A stretch of DNA of 64,000 nucleotides from Moheibacter sediminis (GCF_900176425.1 NZ_FWXS01000008.1:62001-126000); one strand, 5' to 3'; positions 1 through 9,416 are shown, counted from the stretch's first letter. Notes: a model not told the origin generated them from the letters alone. Numbers and translations: made by a program.

Positions 1-11
1 CTTAGTTTGAA

Positions 12-1472
12 TTAATTCGAATAATTCGGAGCTTCTTTGGTAATCACAACATCGTGTGGATGACTTTCGTTCAAGCCTGCATTGGTGATTTTTACCATCT
101 TTCCATTTTTGATTAATGAATCAATGTCAGGCGTTCCGCAATAACCCATTCCGGCACGTAAACCACCACACAATTGGTAAACTACTTCAGCCAAAGAACC
201 TTTGTAAGGAACTCTTCCTTCAATTCCTTCCGGAACCAATTTCTTCGCATCCGACTGGAAATAACGGTCTTTGCTTCCGCGTTTCATCGCCGAAAGGGAG
301 CCCATTCCTTGATAGGTTTTGAATTTTCTTCCTTGATAAATGATTTCTTCTCCTGGAGCTTCGTCTGTTCCTGCAAATAAACTTCCCACCATCACACAAT
401 TTGCTCCTGAAGCAATTGCTTTTACGATGTCACCCGAAAGTTTGATTCCACCATCGGCGATGATAGAAACATTTTTGGAATGTGCATATTCATACACGTC
501 ATAAATCGCAGAAAGTTGAGGTACACCCACGCCTGCAACAACTCTTGTAGTACAGATAGAACCCGGTCCAACGCCCACTTTCAAAACATTTGCGCCAGCA
601 TCAATTAAATCTTTTGCTGCCCATCCGGTAACGATATTTCCACCTACAATATCTAATTGAGGAAATGCATTTCTTACTTCCCTTACTTTGTCAATCACAC
701 CTTTTGAATGTCCGTGTGCAGAATCCAAAGCGATGATGTCCACACCCTTATTGATTAATGCTTGTACTCTTTCCATCGTGTCCGGCCCTACGCCAACGCC
801 TGCACCAACTCTCAATCTTCCTTTGCTGTCTTTGCTTGCATTTGGAAATTCAGATAAATTGTCGATGTCTTTGATAGTAATCAATCCTATTAATTTATAA
901 GAATCATCCACGATAGGAAGTTTCTCTACACGGTTTTTGAGTAAAATGTCTTTGGCTCTGTGTAAATCGGTATTGATGTCAGAAGTGATTAAATTTTCTT
1001 TGGTCATCACATCTTCCACAACTTGTTCCATATCGGTTTGGTAACGGATGTCACGGTTGGTAATGATTCCAACCAATGTTTTATCGTCTTCGACAACAGG
1101 CAGACCTGAAATGCGGTAACGCTGCATCAATTGCTCTGCATCTTTCAGTTTGTGGTGCCGGCTCAACGTAATCGGGTCGGTAATCATTCCACTTTCGGAA
1201 CGTTTTACGTTATCGATTTCATTGGCCTGCTCCTCAATAGTCATATTTTTATGAATGAATGAAAGTCCGCCTTCGCGCGCTAGAGCAATCGCAAGTTTGG
1301 CTTCTGAAACAGTATCCATCGCGGCTGAAACCAAAGGAATGTTCAACTCTATTTTTTCTGTGAGTCTTGTTTTGAGGGAAACTTGATTGGGTAAAACTTC
1401 TGAATAAGAAGGGACTAAAAGAACATCGTCAAATGTGATTGCGTCCTGAATAATTTTATCTGAAAGTGGCAT
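12..1472 (-). CDS. guaB: IMP dehydrogenase
   Basis: Oxidises IMP to XMP with NAD+, the first committed step of GMP synthesis in the cytoplasm. The 486-residue protein has the family's usual length. Two CBS domains (about residues 95-205) are inserted in the TIM barrel. The catalytic cysteine loop reads GPGSICTTR near residue 306, and the flap region [12 protein letters not shown] follows. The start at 1472 fits the conserved N-terminus and lies a few bases downstream of a TAAATTTG promoter element on the minus strand. It is transcribed away from the DUF2723 gene. Recognition is from strong family motifs. Confidence 0.98.
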   Translation of the reverse strand: MPLSDKIIQDAITFDDVLLVPSYSEVLPNQVSLKTRLTEKIELNIPLVSAAMDTVSEAKLAIALAREGGLSFIHKNMTIEEQANEIDNVKRSESGMITDPITLSRHHKLKDAEQLMQRYRISGLPVVEDDKTLVGIITNRDIRYQTDMEQVVEDVMTKENLITSDINTDLHRAKDILLKNRVEKLPIVDDSYKLIGLITIKDIDNLSEFPNASKDSKGRLRVGAGVGVGPDTMERVQALINKGVDIIALDSAHGHSKGVIDKVREVRNAFPQLDIVGGNIVTGWAAKDLIDAGANVLKVGVGPGSICTTRVVAGVGVPQLSAIYDVYEYAHSKNVSIIADGGIKLSGDIVKAIASGANCVMVGSLFAGTDEAPGEEIIYQGRKFKTYQGMGSLSAMKRGSKDRYFQSDAKKLVPEGIEGRVPYKGSLAEVVYQLCGGLRAGMGYCGTPDIDSLIKNGKMVKITNAGLNESHPHDVVITKEAPNYSN

Positions 1473-1486
1473 TGCTTTTTGCCAAG

Positions 1487-1494
1487 CAAATTTA
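1487..1494 (-). promoter_or_regulatory. Bacteroidota -7 promoter element of guaB
   Basis: On the minus strand this reads TAAATTTG, a full match to the TAnnTTTG -7 consensus of Bacteroidota. It sits 14 nt before the guaB start codon, implying a very short leader. No clear -33 TTTG is visible. Confidence 0.55.
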
Positions 1495-1569
1495 GGGAAT
1501 TAATTTGTATAGAATGAATTAAATATGAAAAAATGTTGAGAATTTGCCGGATGCGGGTGTTGGATATGA

Positions 1570-1714
1570 GGGGCTTGCGCGAAGGATGTGCAGGGCGGCG
1601 AGGAACGAGCCGGTCTGTAGTGCAGCAGAAGACCGAAGCGAAGCGCAGCCCGAAGCAGCCTGACCCCGACGGATGTAAAAAAAAGGAATTTTACATCCGT
1701 CGGGGATGCGCCCC
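1570..1714. repeat. GC-rich intergenic hairpin element, 145 nt
   Basis: This fills the middle of the 405-nt gap between guaB and the DUF2723 gene, which holds no gene. It is much more GC-rich than its surroundings. It is bounded by GGGGC (1570-1574) and GCCCC (1710-1714). Inside is a perfect 17-bp inverted repeat: the left arm at 1664-1680 starts CCCCGACGG, the right arm at 1689-1705 ends CCGTCGGGG, and the loop is 8 nt. The part at 1575-1660 contains GAGGAACGAGCC and GACCGAAGCGAAGCG. From memory, similar GC-rich palindromic elements recur between genes in Flavobacteriia; a genome search is needed to count copies. Short ORFs across it on both strands look spurious. Confidence 0.75.
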
Positions 1715-1849
1715 AATTAATTACAAAATAGGGAAACAGAGAAGAGAATATAGAAATTAGTTTGGTAGAGTTTTCTGAAAAGATGGATGATTATGGGTAT
1801 TGACTTAACATTTACATTTCATTAACCGTGTAAACAATAAAAATGTTCT

Positions 1850-1857
1850 TATTTTCG
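1850..1857 (+). promoter_or_regulatory. possible -7 element of the DUF2723 gene
   Basis: Reads TATTTTCG, a one-base variant of TAnnTTTG, 20 nt upstream of the start codon at 1878. The TTCG variant is also seen upstream of ileS and the second susC in this window. No convincing -33 element is present. Confidence 0.35.
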
Positions 1858-1877
1858 CAGGATATAATTTTTAGAGG

Positions 1878-4800
1878 ATGAATATCAATTTCAAAAAGTT
1901 GAATAATTATACAGGTTGGGCAATGTTTGCGATTGCTTCCACGGTTTATTTAATGACCATGGAGCGCAAGTTGAGTTTCTGGGACTGTGGTGAATATATT
2001 GTTTCTTCTGCCAAATTGGGAGTGACGCACGCTCCGGGTGCGGCATTGTTTCAATTGATAGGTGCGGTTTGGGCTGGATTGGCTTTTGGTGATACGAGCA
2101 AATATGCAGTGGTCATAAATTCGATGTCTGCCATCAGTAGTGCGTTGACCATTATGTTGCTTTTCTGGACTATTACGCATTTTGTACGCAGGATGTTTTT
2201 CTCTACAAAAGTAGGCGAATTGGCACCTGATGCACACAATGTAGCATTGTCCAAGGCACAATCTATTATCACGATTGGTAGTGGTATTGTAGGCTCATCG
2301 GTATTTATGTTCAGTGATTCATTTTGGTTTTCAGCTGCAGAGGGTGAAGTATATGCAATGGCTTCTTTGTTTACGGCAATCATCGTTTGGTTGGGATGTA
2401 AATGGGAAGAGGAAAGTGACAGTAAAAGAGCGAACCGATGGTTTATATTGATTTCGTTACTGATTGGTTTGGCGACGGCAGTTCACTTGATGGCAATCTT
2501 AGCGATTCCTGCGGTATGTTATATTTATTATTCTAAAAATTATAAAATCAACATAAAAACTTTCCTTTGGGCAAATTTGTTTACGGGAATTTTCCTGATG
2601 TTTGTTTTTTCGGTTTTATTTAAAGCGGTGATGACTTTCTTTGGAAGGACTGAAATGTTTGTGGTAAATAATTTCGGATTGCCATTTAATTCAGGAACCA
2701 TCATTGCAGCTATAATTTTAGGAATTGCTTTTTGGTTGTTGTTGAAATACACAAAGAAATACAATTGGAATTTGGCGCATACTCTTGTGTTATCAATTAT
2801 GTTTATGTTGATTGGATTTACATCATGGCTGGTCATTCCAATCCGTGCCAATGCAAATCCACACATGAACTTAAATGATCCAGATACGGCTTTGGGAATG
2901 TTGGATTATTTCAACCGTGAACAATATGGTGACTGGCCTACTTATTACGGACCGGCTTATACAGCTCATATTGCTGAGGACGGAATTAAAATCAAAGCAG
3001 ATGGGAGTTATGATTCTGAACCTGATGGTTATAACTATTTTAAGGATGAAAAGTCAGGGAAATATTTGAAACTTTCTGAAAGGAGAAAATATATATACAA
3101 TAAAAAACACGAAGTATTCTTCCCCAAGATGTATAATGCGCAGCCGGATGTGATGGAAAATTACGCAGCGATGTATGGTTTTCCCGAGTTTTCTCTCAAT
3201 CCTATGTTTTACAATAATATGCAGGATCCTCCTGAATTGCGTGCACAAAAAAGACAAATTGCTGAACAGACTTTTAGCCAGTTGATTCAGAAAAAAGAAA
3301 GCGGAACTTTGACGGTAGCGGAATTACAGAAAAATGCTGAGTTCTTAGATATACAGCCACCGACATTTGGGCAGCAGTTCAATTACTTCATGAATTTTCA
3401 GCTGGATTATATGTTCTTTCGATATTTCATGTGGAATTTCTCCGGGAAACAAAATGACTGGGAAGGGAATTTAGAAGTGACAAAAGGAAACTGGATTACA
3501 GGAATTTCGTTTATAGACAATGCAAGGTTGGGCGATCAGTCAAAATTACCTGCCGTTTACAAAGAAAATCAAGGCAGAAATGCTTATTATATGTTGCCGC
3601 TGATGTTAGGTTTGATAGGATTTTTCGTTCAATTGAACAGAAACGTTGGACATTGGTGGGCATTGTTATCCTTATTTTTATTGACAAGTGTCGGAATTAT
3701 TTTCTATACAAGTGTGAAACCATTTGAACCAAGAGAGCGTGATTATGCTTTGGTAAGTGCTTTTTATGCTTTTTCCATTTGGATTGGATTGGGTGTGCAG
3801 GGAATTTATTTATTGATCAAAAAAGTTAAGAAAAGAGAACTGACGCCTGCTGTTCCTATTGTCATCACTGCGCTTTGTGCGGTGGTTCCAATATTGATGG
3901 GCTTTCAAAACTGGGATGACCATGACCGATCTAAACGTGAGGCAGCTTATGCGATGGCGCATAACTACCTCAATAAATTAGACAAAAATTCCATTTTGTT
4001 TGTGTATGGAGACAATGATACTTATCCGCTTTGGGGCTTGCAAGAAACAGAAAATTTTAGAGACGATGTGAAAATTGTGAACTATACTTTATTGGGGTCT
4101 CCTTGGAATATAGAACAATCACACCGTAAAACCTATGATGCCGCCGCGTTGCCTCATCAAATGGTTCCGGGTCAATATCAATTGAATACCAATGACAACA
4201 TCATGGTTGTTGCTAAAAATGTGCGTTCTATTTTTGGAGAATTACACAGCATTATCAAACCCGATTCACCATTGAGCGTTGCTGAGATTATGGAATTGCC
4301 GGCAGAGCAGATAACACAATATTTAATAGACCCGAATTATGACCCTGCGGGAATCAAACAGTTGTACCAATCGGTAAAACCATTGGAAAAATATTTGGTG
4401 CAGGAAAGTATGACTGCTAAGGAAGCAATTGAATTTATTTTAGATAACAAAAATCCCGCAAAACAGGCAATTGCCGATTATTATGGTTATCCTGTCGGTG
4501 CAGTAAATTACCTTCCGGTTGACAAAATCGTTATTCCTGTAAACAAAGCAAATGCTGTAAAGTATGGAATTGTTTCTGCTCAGGATGCTAGCCAGATGGT
4601 AGATCAAATCACGGTAACTTTAGGTAAATCACAATTGTACAAATCAGAATTGGCTATGATCGATTTATTTGCCAATTATAACTGGGATAGAGCGATTTAT
4701 TTCAGTGGAGGAGGAATCTCTGATCCGGCTAATATTTTTTGGTTGAATGATTATCTGGAATACAGCGGATTTTCTTACAAATTGATACCGATTTATACAA

Positions 4801-5513
4801 AATTCGGACAAGGAGGTAAAATAGGAAGAAGCAATACAAAAGCATTGTACGCAAGTTTCCAGGATTTTGAGTGGGGAAATTACAATCTGCCTGAAGCTTC
4901 TTTTTCAAATACAGACAGGAATTATACCAATACATACCGCAATATCGGAGTGCGTTTGGCAGAAGATTTGGCTGCGCAAGGTGACAAAGCAAAAGCCAAA
5001 GCAGTTTTGGATAAATTGATGGAAATGATTCCTGATGTTCCAAGTTACGATTATGGATTGAGCATAGAAAGAGTAGCGCAGGCTTACAACAAAGTAGGCG
5101 AGACGGAAAAGGCACAAACTTTGCTAAATACGACCAAAAATCGTTTGGTAGAAAAGATTGGCTTTTACGAAACATTGCCGCCAAATTTGCGTTATACAGT
5201 TGCACGAGATTTAAATGATGCAAGGAGTGATTATTCCCTTATGGTGTACGGAGAAGTGGGGAAATTTCTCGAAAAAGGAGACAAAGCAAATGCTCTGAAA
5301 GTTTTCCAGGCTGAATTTGCGCCGGTGAAAGCCAAATTAATTCAGTCTTATAAGGAATATATGAAAGACGGAAACATGGATGTGAGAGAAGAGTCAAATA
5401 TCGATGGCCAATTCAAATTCGTAAGTGAATTGATGGGCATTGCTGATATGATTGACACAGCGTATGCGACGAAAGAAACCAATGATTTGTATAAAATGTT
5501 GGAAAGTAAATAA
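1878..5513 (+). CDS. DUF2723 family large membrane protein
   Basis: A 1211-residue protein of the DUF2723 family, which is common in Bacteroidota and distantly resembles protein O-mannosyltransferases. Many hydrophobic helices occupy about residues 10-330 and 575-680. A long soluble loop lies between them, and the C-terminal half is soluble with helical, TPR-like character near residues 1020-1211. The WDCGEYIVSSAKLGVTHAPG stretch near residue 35 is the typical family N-terminus. It is probably an inner-membrane glycosyltransferase using a lipid-linked donor, but donor and acceptor are unknown. The small barrel gene starts 24 nt downstream and may be co-transcribed. Confidence 0.85.
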   Translation: MNINFKKLNNYTGWAMFAIASTVYLMTMERKLSFWDCGEYIVSSAKLGVTHAPGAALFQLIGAVWAGLAFGDTSKYAVVINSMSAISSALTIMLLFWTITHFVRRMFFSTKVGELAPDAHNVALSKAQSIITIGSGIVGSSVFMFSDSFWFSAAEGEVYAMASLFTAIIVWLGCKWEEESDSKRANRWFILISLLIGLATAVHLMAILAIPAVCYIYYSKNYKINIKTFLWANLFTGIFLMFVFSVLFKAVMTFFGRTEMFVVNNFGLPFNSGTIIAAIILGIAFWLLLKYTKKYNWNLAHTLVLSIMFMLIGFTSWLVIPIRANANPHMNLNDPDTALGMLDYFNREQYGDWPTYYGPAYTAHIAEDGIKIKADGSYDSEPDGYNYFKDEKSGKYLKLSERRKYIYNKKHEVFFPKMYNAQPDVMENYAAMYGFPEFSLNPMFYNNMQDPPELRAQKRQIAEQTFSQLIQKKESGTLTVAELQKNAEFLDIQPPTFGQQFNYFMNFQLDYMFFRYFMWNFSGKQNDWEGNLEVTKGNWITGISFIDNARLGDQSKLPAVYKENQGRNAYYMLPLMLGLIGFFVQLNRNVGHWWALLSLFLLTSVGIIFYTSVKPFEPRERDYALVSAFYAFSIWIGLGVQGIYLLIKKVKKRELTPAVPIVITALCAVVPILMGFQNWDDHDRSKREAAYAMAHNYLNKLDKNSILFVYGDNDTYPLWGLQETENFRDDVKIVNYTLLGSPWNIEQSHRKTYDAAALPHQMVPGQYQLNTNDNIMVVAKNVRSIFGELHSIIKPDSPLSVAEIMELPAEQITQYLIDPNYDPAGIKQLYQSVKPLEKYLVQESMTAKEAIEFILDNKNPAKQAIADYYGYPVGAVNYLPVDKIVIPVNKANAVKYGIVSAQDASQMVDQITVTLGKSQLYKSELAMIDLFANYNWDRAIYFSGGGISDPANIFWLNDYLEYSGFSYKLIPIYTKFGQGGKIGRSNTKALYASFQDFEWGNYNLPEASFSNTDRNYTNTYRNIGVRLAEDLAAQGDKAKAKAVLDKLMEMIPDVPSYDYGLSIERVAQAYNKVGETEKAQTLLNTTKNRLVEKIGFYETLPPNLRYTVARDLNDARSDYSLMVYGEVGKFLEKGDKANALKVFQAEFAPVKAKLIQSYKEYMKDGNMDVREESNIDGQFKFVSELMGIADMIDTAYATKETNDLYKMLESK

Positions 5514-5537
5514 CAGAATAAAAGCAATATATAATTT

Positions 5538-6068
5538 ATGAAAAAATTAGTATTAAGTATGATGGTTGCCGTATTAGGATTGACAACGGCAAATGCGCAG
5601 GAAGGATTGAAAGCAAGTGCTCACATAGGAGCAGTTGTGGGTGATGCTACAGAAGTTTTTGGATTTAACATTGGAGCTGATGCTACTTATTTGTATCCGG
5701 TTATGGACAATTTACATATCGGTGGTAAAGTAGGATTGGAAATGTTCTCCGGTAAAAGCATTCCTGATTCAAATGCAAAATACAAAGGTTTGACTTTGAT
5801 TCCTGTGACTGTAAGTGCACAATTTGATATCACAGAAGAATTTTTTGCAGCAGCTGATTTAGGTTATGCTTTGAGTATCAACAACGATTACGATGGTGGA
5901 TTTTATTTCATGCCGAAAGGTGGATGGCAAAATGATGATTTCCAAATTTTTGCATTCTTGAAAGGAATTTCTTCTAAAATAGATAGAAAATTGGATTTAG
6001 GAGAAACGACCGTAAGAGGTTTTTCCAATACAATGGCAATCGGTATCGGGGGTGCCTACAAATTTTAG
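5538..6068 (+). CDS. small outer-membrane beta-barrel protein
   Basis: A 176-residue protein with a clear signal peptide (cleavage after TTANAQ, about residue 20). It then shows alternating, aromatic-rich beta-strand sequence and ends in GIGGAYKF, with the terminal phenylalanine typical of outer-membrane barrels. Its length suggests an eight-stranded OmpA/OmpX-like barrel. The exact function cannot be assigned. It follows the DUF2723 gene closely and is closed by a strong terminator. Confidence 0.8.
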   Translation: MKKLVLSMMVAVLGLTTANAQEGLKASAHIGAVVGDATEVFGFNIGADATYLYPVMDNLHIGGKVGLEMFSGKSIPDSNAKYKGLTLIPVTVSAQFDITEEFFAAADLGYALSINNDYDGGFYFMPKGGWQNDDFQIFAFLKGISSKIDRKLDLGETTVRGFSNTMAIGIGGAYKF

Positions 6069-6092
6069 TTTGAAATAATTGAATTATATAAT

Positions 6093-6127
6093 AAAGCCGA
6101 ATCGCAAGATTCGGCTTTTATTTTTTT
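6093..6127 (+). terminator. intrinsic terminator, probably bidirectional
   Basis: A perfect 11-bp stem (6093-6103 with 6108-6118; core GCCGAATC/GATTCGGC) is closed by a GCAA tetraloop and followed by a T-rich run. It sits between the convergent barrel gene and the deoxynucleoside kinase gene. The A-run on its left side suits termination of the minus-strand gene as well. Confidence 0.92.
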
Positions 6128-6146
6128 CTATTAATTTGAATTAAAA

Positions 6147-6761
6147 CTAAAACAAACCATTTACCTGAGCACTCACTTTCTCATAAACGAAACTTAAATC
6201 TTCCGGATTGTTGACAAAATCAAGATTATCCACATCAATGATGAGCAGATTTCCTTCTTTGTAAGATTTAACCCAATCCTCATATTTTTCATTGAGACGA
6301 CTTAGATATTCGATGCTGATTGAACTTTCATATTCACGTCCTCTTAGCTGAATTTGCCGCACCAAAGTCGGAATCGATGCACGCAGGTAAATCAACAAAT
6401 CAGGTGCCTGTACAAAAGAATTCATCAAATTAAAAACCGTCAAATAATTGTCATAATCACGCGTCATCAATAATCCCATGTCATGCAAATTGCTCGCGAA
6501 AATGTACGCGTCTTCATGAATCGTTCTGTCCTGGATAATGTTTTCACCGCTTTCACGGATTTCTTTGATCTGTCCGAAACGGCTTCCCAAAAAATAAATC
6601 TGCAGGTTAAATGCCCATTGTTCCATGTTGTTATAGAAATCATCTAAGTACGGATTTTGGTCAACGTCCTCGAACTGAGCATGCCAATGGAAATTTTTTG
6701 CCAGTAATCTGGTCAGTGTGGTTTTTCCGGCGCCGATATTTCCTGCAATTGCTATGTGCAT
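6147..6761 (-). CDS. deoxynucleoside kinase
   Basis: Phosphorylates deoxynucleosides (probably deoxyadenosine or deoxyguanosine) to 5'-monophosphates for nucleotide salvage in the cytoplasm. The 204-residue protein starts with the P-loop GNIGAGKT (residues 7-14) and carries the family DRTIHED motif near residue 78. The arginine-rich lid LRGREYE is near residue 140. Length and motifs fit the dNK/dGK family of Bacteroidota; substrate preference cannot be read from sequence. It lies 3 nt downstream of a secreted propeller-like gene, so the two are probably co-transcribed. Confidence 0.93.
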   Translation of the reverse strand: MHIAIAGNIGAGKTTLTRLLAKNFHWHAQFEDVDQNPYLDDFYNNMEQWAFNLQIYFLGSRFGQIKEIRESGENIIQDRTIHEDAYIFASNLHDMGLLMTRDYDNYLTVFNLMNSFVQAPDLLIYLRASIPTLVRQIQLRGREYESSISIEYLSRLNEKYEDWVKSYKEGNLLIIDVDNLDFVNNPEDLSFVYEKVSAQVNGLF

Positions 6762-6764
6762 TTT

Positions 6765-7565
6765 TTATGATTTGATTTGAGAATCGTAAAGATATACAAC
6801 CTTATCATTTAACACAAAAAGATGTCGCGTATTTGTTGAAAAATAATCCACCGGTGTTTTTAAATTAATCTTCAAAATCTCTTTGGAACGGAGATTCATG
6901 CGGAAAAGCTCTTTTTTATTTGTGAAATAAATGAATTCATCACCGATTTCAATCTGGTTAAATTTCTGAAACGGAATCACTTCTTTCAAATTGGCATAAT
7001 CATCGAAAACCAAAATTTTTGTAGTTCCAACTAAATAGATTTTATCCTTCTTAAAAATTAAATCTGAATAAAATTCATCACCTGTTTTTTCGCTCAAAAT
7101 GACCGATTGTCTCAGTATTTTATTTTGCTGGTAATTCCACAAAATCAGCCTTTGCAAAACCGGATCGTATCCCCAAAGGAAATTATTGTCCACCAAAGTA
7201 AGCAAAGTAGGAGAGAAATTGTTTTCAATCGGGAAGCGAATAGCATCCTGAAAAGGATTCAACTGATTGTCTAAAATAATTAAATTGAACAAATTGGATT
7301 TCACGGTAATCTGCAAAATATTTTGAGTATTCAGATTTTCTAAAGCGGTTTGATTGGAAAAAGATTTTTTGATTTGTGTCCGCGCTTCAATTTTATTCAA
7401 TTCGGAAAAATTTCTGATGTAATAAACATTTCCAAAATCATCAACCGAAAAATCTGTAATCGTGTCTTTTGACTCAATTTTGAGCGAATCTTTAACGGTA
7501 AATTCTTGTGCTGATAGTGTGTTAAATACACACAACAAGATAATTATTTGGAAGAAATTTTTCAC
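6765..7565 (-). CDS. secreted beta-propeller-like protein, function unknown
   Basis: A 266-residue protein with an N-terminal signal peptide (cleavage near FNTLSAQ, residue 19). The rest is repeated short beta-strand units such as DFGNVYYIRN, NNFLWGYDP, KDKIYLVGTTKI and GDEFIYFTN, suggesting a small beta-propeller. I do not recognise a named family. It sits 3 nt upstream of the deoxynucleoside kinase gene on the same strand, but that pairing suggests no function. The tRNA-Arg gene lies upstream, separated by a terminator. Confidence 0.7.
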   Translation of the reverse strand: MKNFFQIIILLCVFNTLSAQEFTVKDSLKIESKDTITDFSVDDFGNVYYIRNFSELNKIEARTQIKKSFSNQTALENLNTQNILQITVKSNLFNLIILDNQLNPFQDAIRFPIENNFSPTLLTLVDNNFLWGYDPVLQRLILWNYQQNKILRQSVILSEKTGDEFYSDLIFKKDKIYLVGTTKILVFDDYANLKEVIPFQKFNQIEIGDEFIYFTNKKELFRMNLRSKEILKINLKTPVDYFSTNTRHLFVLNDKVVYLYDSQIKS

Positions 7566-7606
7566 TTCATTTTTGATTTAACCAAATATACGATTATCAC
7601 AAAAAC

Positions 7607-7636
7607 AAAAAAGACCAATCCTCAGATTAGTCTTTT
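7607..7636 (-). terminator. terminator of tRNA-Arg
   Basis: Arms at 7609-7620 and 7625-7636 pair over 12 positions with one mismatch around the loop CTCA. On the minus strand the stem is followed by T-rich sequence, directly downstream of the tRNA-Arg gene. Confidence 0.8.
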
Positions 7637-7637
7637 G

Positions 7638-7711
7638 TGACCCCGACAGGATTCAAACCTGTAACCCTCAGAGCCGAAATCTGATATTCTATTCAATTGA
7701 ACTACGGGGCC
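7638..7711 (-). tRNA. tRNA-Arg (anticodon TCG)
   Basis: Folds as a full cloverleaf of 74 nt on the minus strand. The acceptor is GGCCCCG/CGGGGTC, the D-stem GTTC/GAAT, and the anticodon stem TCAGA/TCTGA around loop TTTCGGC, giving anticodon TCG for arginine codon CGA. The T-stem is ACAGG/CCTGT and the discriminator base is A. CCA is not encoded. The D-loop AATTGAATA has A instead of G at position 19, and the T-loop TTTGAAT has T instead of C at position 56, so the 19-56 elbow pair is A-U instead of G-C. Confidence 0.95.
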
Positions 7712-7742
7712 TATTTACGGATGCAAAAGTATAAAATCTAAA

Positions 7743-9386
7743 TTACAATCCTAAAACTTTCACACCTTGTTCAAAGATAATGTCATCCGGAATTTTTGCC
7801 GTTCTGAGTTTATCTAAATCTTTTTGTAATTCTGATGAAATATTTCCTTTTTCCTTTGTCAGTTTGACCACACCGTCATAATCTCCGTTTCCTTGTAGTG
7901 TTAAAATCAATTCAGAAAGTCCATTCATGGCTTTTTCCATGTTTTCAAAATTGACTTTGTAAGTCCCGTTTTCTGTACGTTCAAATGCTTTTTGTTCTTG
8001 AAAATAATTGAAACAAATCATATTTGCCGAACCATGTGCACTCGTTCCGAAACGAACCGAACGGAAAATTCCTGCCAAAAATGTTACATAAAAATCTTTG
8101 TTATCACCTTTAATTTCACCTTTTTTATGCAATTGATTGACCATGTACAATCCCAAAATGTCCGCTTTTCCTTCTTCCAAATGAGAATTTTGTTCTTTCA
8201 AAGCATCACGAACCGAACCTTTTCCGTTGATTGTATTTTTAATTCCCAATCCATGCGCAACCTCATGAAACATCACATTGGAAAAGAAAGCATCAAAAGT
8301 CACGTGTTTACGCTGGGATTCATCAATCAAAATATCGGCAATCGGCTTCATAATTTTATCAAACTTCGCACGCATCGTATTTTTCAACTGCAGGCGACGT
8401 GTTCCTTTTTCAAGCTGTACTCTTTCGTCATTAGGTAAATTGATAGCGATTGTTTTTCCGCCCGCATTGCAATCTCCTGCATAATAAACAACGTCGTATG
8501 CATTCAAATCTGAATCCGTTCCGGGAGATTCTGCTTTGTATTTGTCATTGATGGGAAGATTGGATTGCAATTCAGGTAGAAATGAAGCATATTTTTCCAA
8601 CTTTTTAGACCATTCCATATCTTTTATCAAAACATAAGCAGAATGCGCAGTTTTATAGCCAAAAAGTTCATCTTCGTAATTTTCAATCGGTCCGATTACC
8701 AAATCCAAACGATTGGACTTCATGTCCATCCAAGCAATGTCACTCGGAAAATAATTATCTGTTTCCAAAGCATCTGCACGCAGATTCAAATAATTTTTGA
8801 GTCCAGTATCTTCAGCAAATGAAGCGGCCCTTCTAAGCAAATCAGCGGCTTTTCTCACTTGTGATTTGAAATGTTCGTTGTAAGGAATTGTATACAATTT
8901 TCCATTTTCATCGCGTCTGACTAAAGTGTAGGGGTCTTTTCCTTTGAGTAGATTTGCTTTTTCAAATTCCTCAACGGTCATGTCTGCCGGATAGAAATTG
9001 GCGCCTTTGGGTTTCTCTCCAAATCCCTGAATGAACGGAAGATTCCCGTTTAATCTGTCCCAAGGCCCATAATTGATGATCGTATAATTTTTGAAACTTT
9101 CAGGAACTTTAGCCAATAATTCGTTTTTATCGCCGTAGGCTTCGTACCAGAAAATTTCATCCATGATCTCAGAAGCTTGTATGAAAAGCATCAGCATTGC
9201 CTTTTCTTTTTCGGAAAGATGTGAAATGTCTGCATCCAATTTTACTTTTGCATACAATTTAAGTGAGTCATTTTCAGGGCTTTCAACCAAATCTTCGGTA
9301 ATTGTATCTTGTTGTTTTTCAGATTTACAATTTAAGAACATAAGTGCTCCGGTGGCTATGATGATAGGGATAATTGTTCTGCGCAT
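7743..9386 (-). CDS. M49-like zinc metallopeptidase lipoprotein
   Basis: A 547-residue protein resembling dipeptidyl peptidase III (M49). The zinc motif HEVAHGLG (about residues 371-378) is followed about 25 residues later by EEGKAD, which resembles the EECRAE motif of DPP III. Unlike classical M49, the first motif is HEXXH, not HEXXXH. The N-terminus is lipoprotein-like, with lipobox LMFLNC just after residue 15, so it is probably membrane-anchored. I chose the ATG at 9386 over one at 9458: a TACTTTTG promoter element at 9409-9416 would leave the upstream ATG outside the transcript. Related proteins are sometimes mislabelled dihydrofolate reductase. Peptide specificity is not predictable. 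Confidence 0.8.
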   Translation of the reverse strand: MRRTIIPIIIATGALMFLNCKSEKQQDTITEDLVESPENDSLKLYAKVKLDADISHLSEKEKAMLMLFIQASEIMDEIFWYEAYGDKNELLAKVPESFKNYTIINYGPWDRLNGNLPFIQGFGEKPKGANFYPADMTVEEFEKANLLKGKDPYTLVRRDENGKLYTIPYNEHFKSQVRKAADLLRRAASFAEDTGLKNYLNLRADALETDNYFPSDIAWMDMKSNRLDLVIGPIENYEDELFGYKTAHSAYVLIKDMEWSKKLEKYASFLPELQSNLPINDKYKAESPGTDSDLNAYDVVYYAGDCNAGGKTIAINLPNDERVQLEKGTRRLQLKNTMRAKFDKIMKPIADILIDESQRKHVTFDAFFSNVMFHEVAHGLGIKNTINGKGSVRDALKEQNSHLEEGKADILGLYMVNQLHKKGEIKGDNKDFYVTFLAGIFRSVRFGTSAHGSANMICFNYFQEQKAFERTENGTYKVNFENMEKAMNGLSELILTLQGNGDYDGVVKLTKEKGNISSELQKDLDKLRTAKIPDDIIFEQGVKVLGL

Positions 9387-9408
9387 CGATGATTTTTTTG
9401 AATTTACC

Positions 9409-9416
9409 CAAAAGTA
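9409..9416 (-). promoter_or_regulatory. -7 promoter element of the M49-like peptidase gene
   Basis: On the minus strand this reads TACTTTTG, matching TAnnTTTG, 23 nt upstream of the chosen ATG at 9386. It supports that start over the ATG at 9458. Confidence 0.5.

Noticed and set aside
1533-1760. Open frames of 65-75 codons on both strands across the guaB/DUF2723 gap.
   Set aside because: They run through the GC-rich hairpin repeat, and their translations are Arg/Gly/Cys-rich low-quality sequence with no family resemblance.
4729-5223. A 164-codon open frame opposite the DUF2723 C-terminal region.
   Set aside because: Antisense to a long conserved gene, with a Leu/Cys/Tyr-rich translation typical of shadow frames.
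7992-8438. A 148-codon open frame opposite the M49-like peptidase gene.
   Set aside because: It is antisense to a well-supported gene and its Phe/Ile/Asn-rich translation shows no domain.
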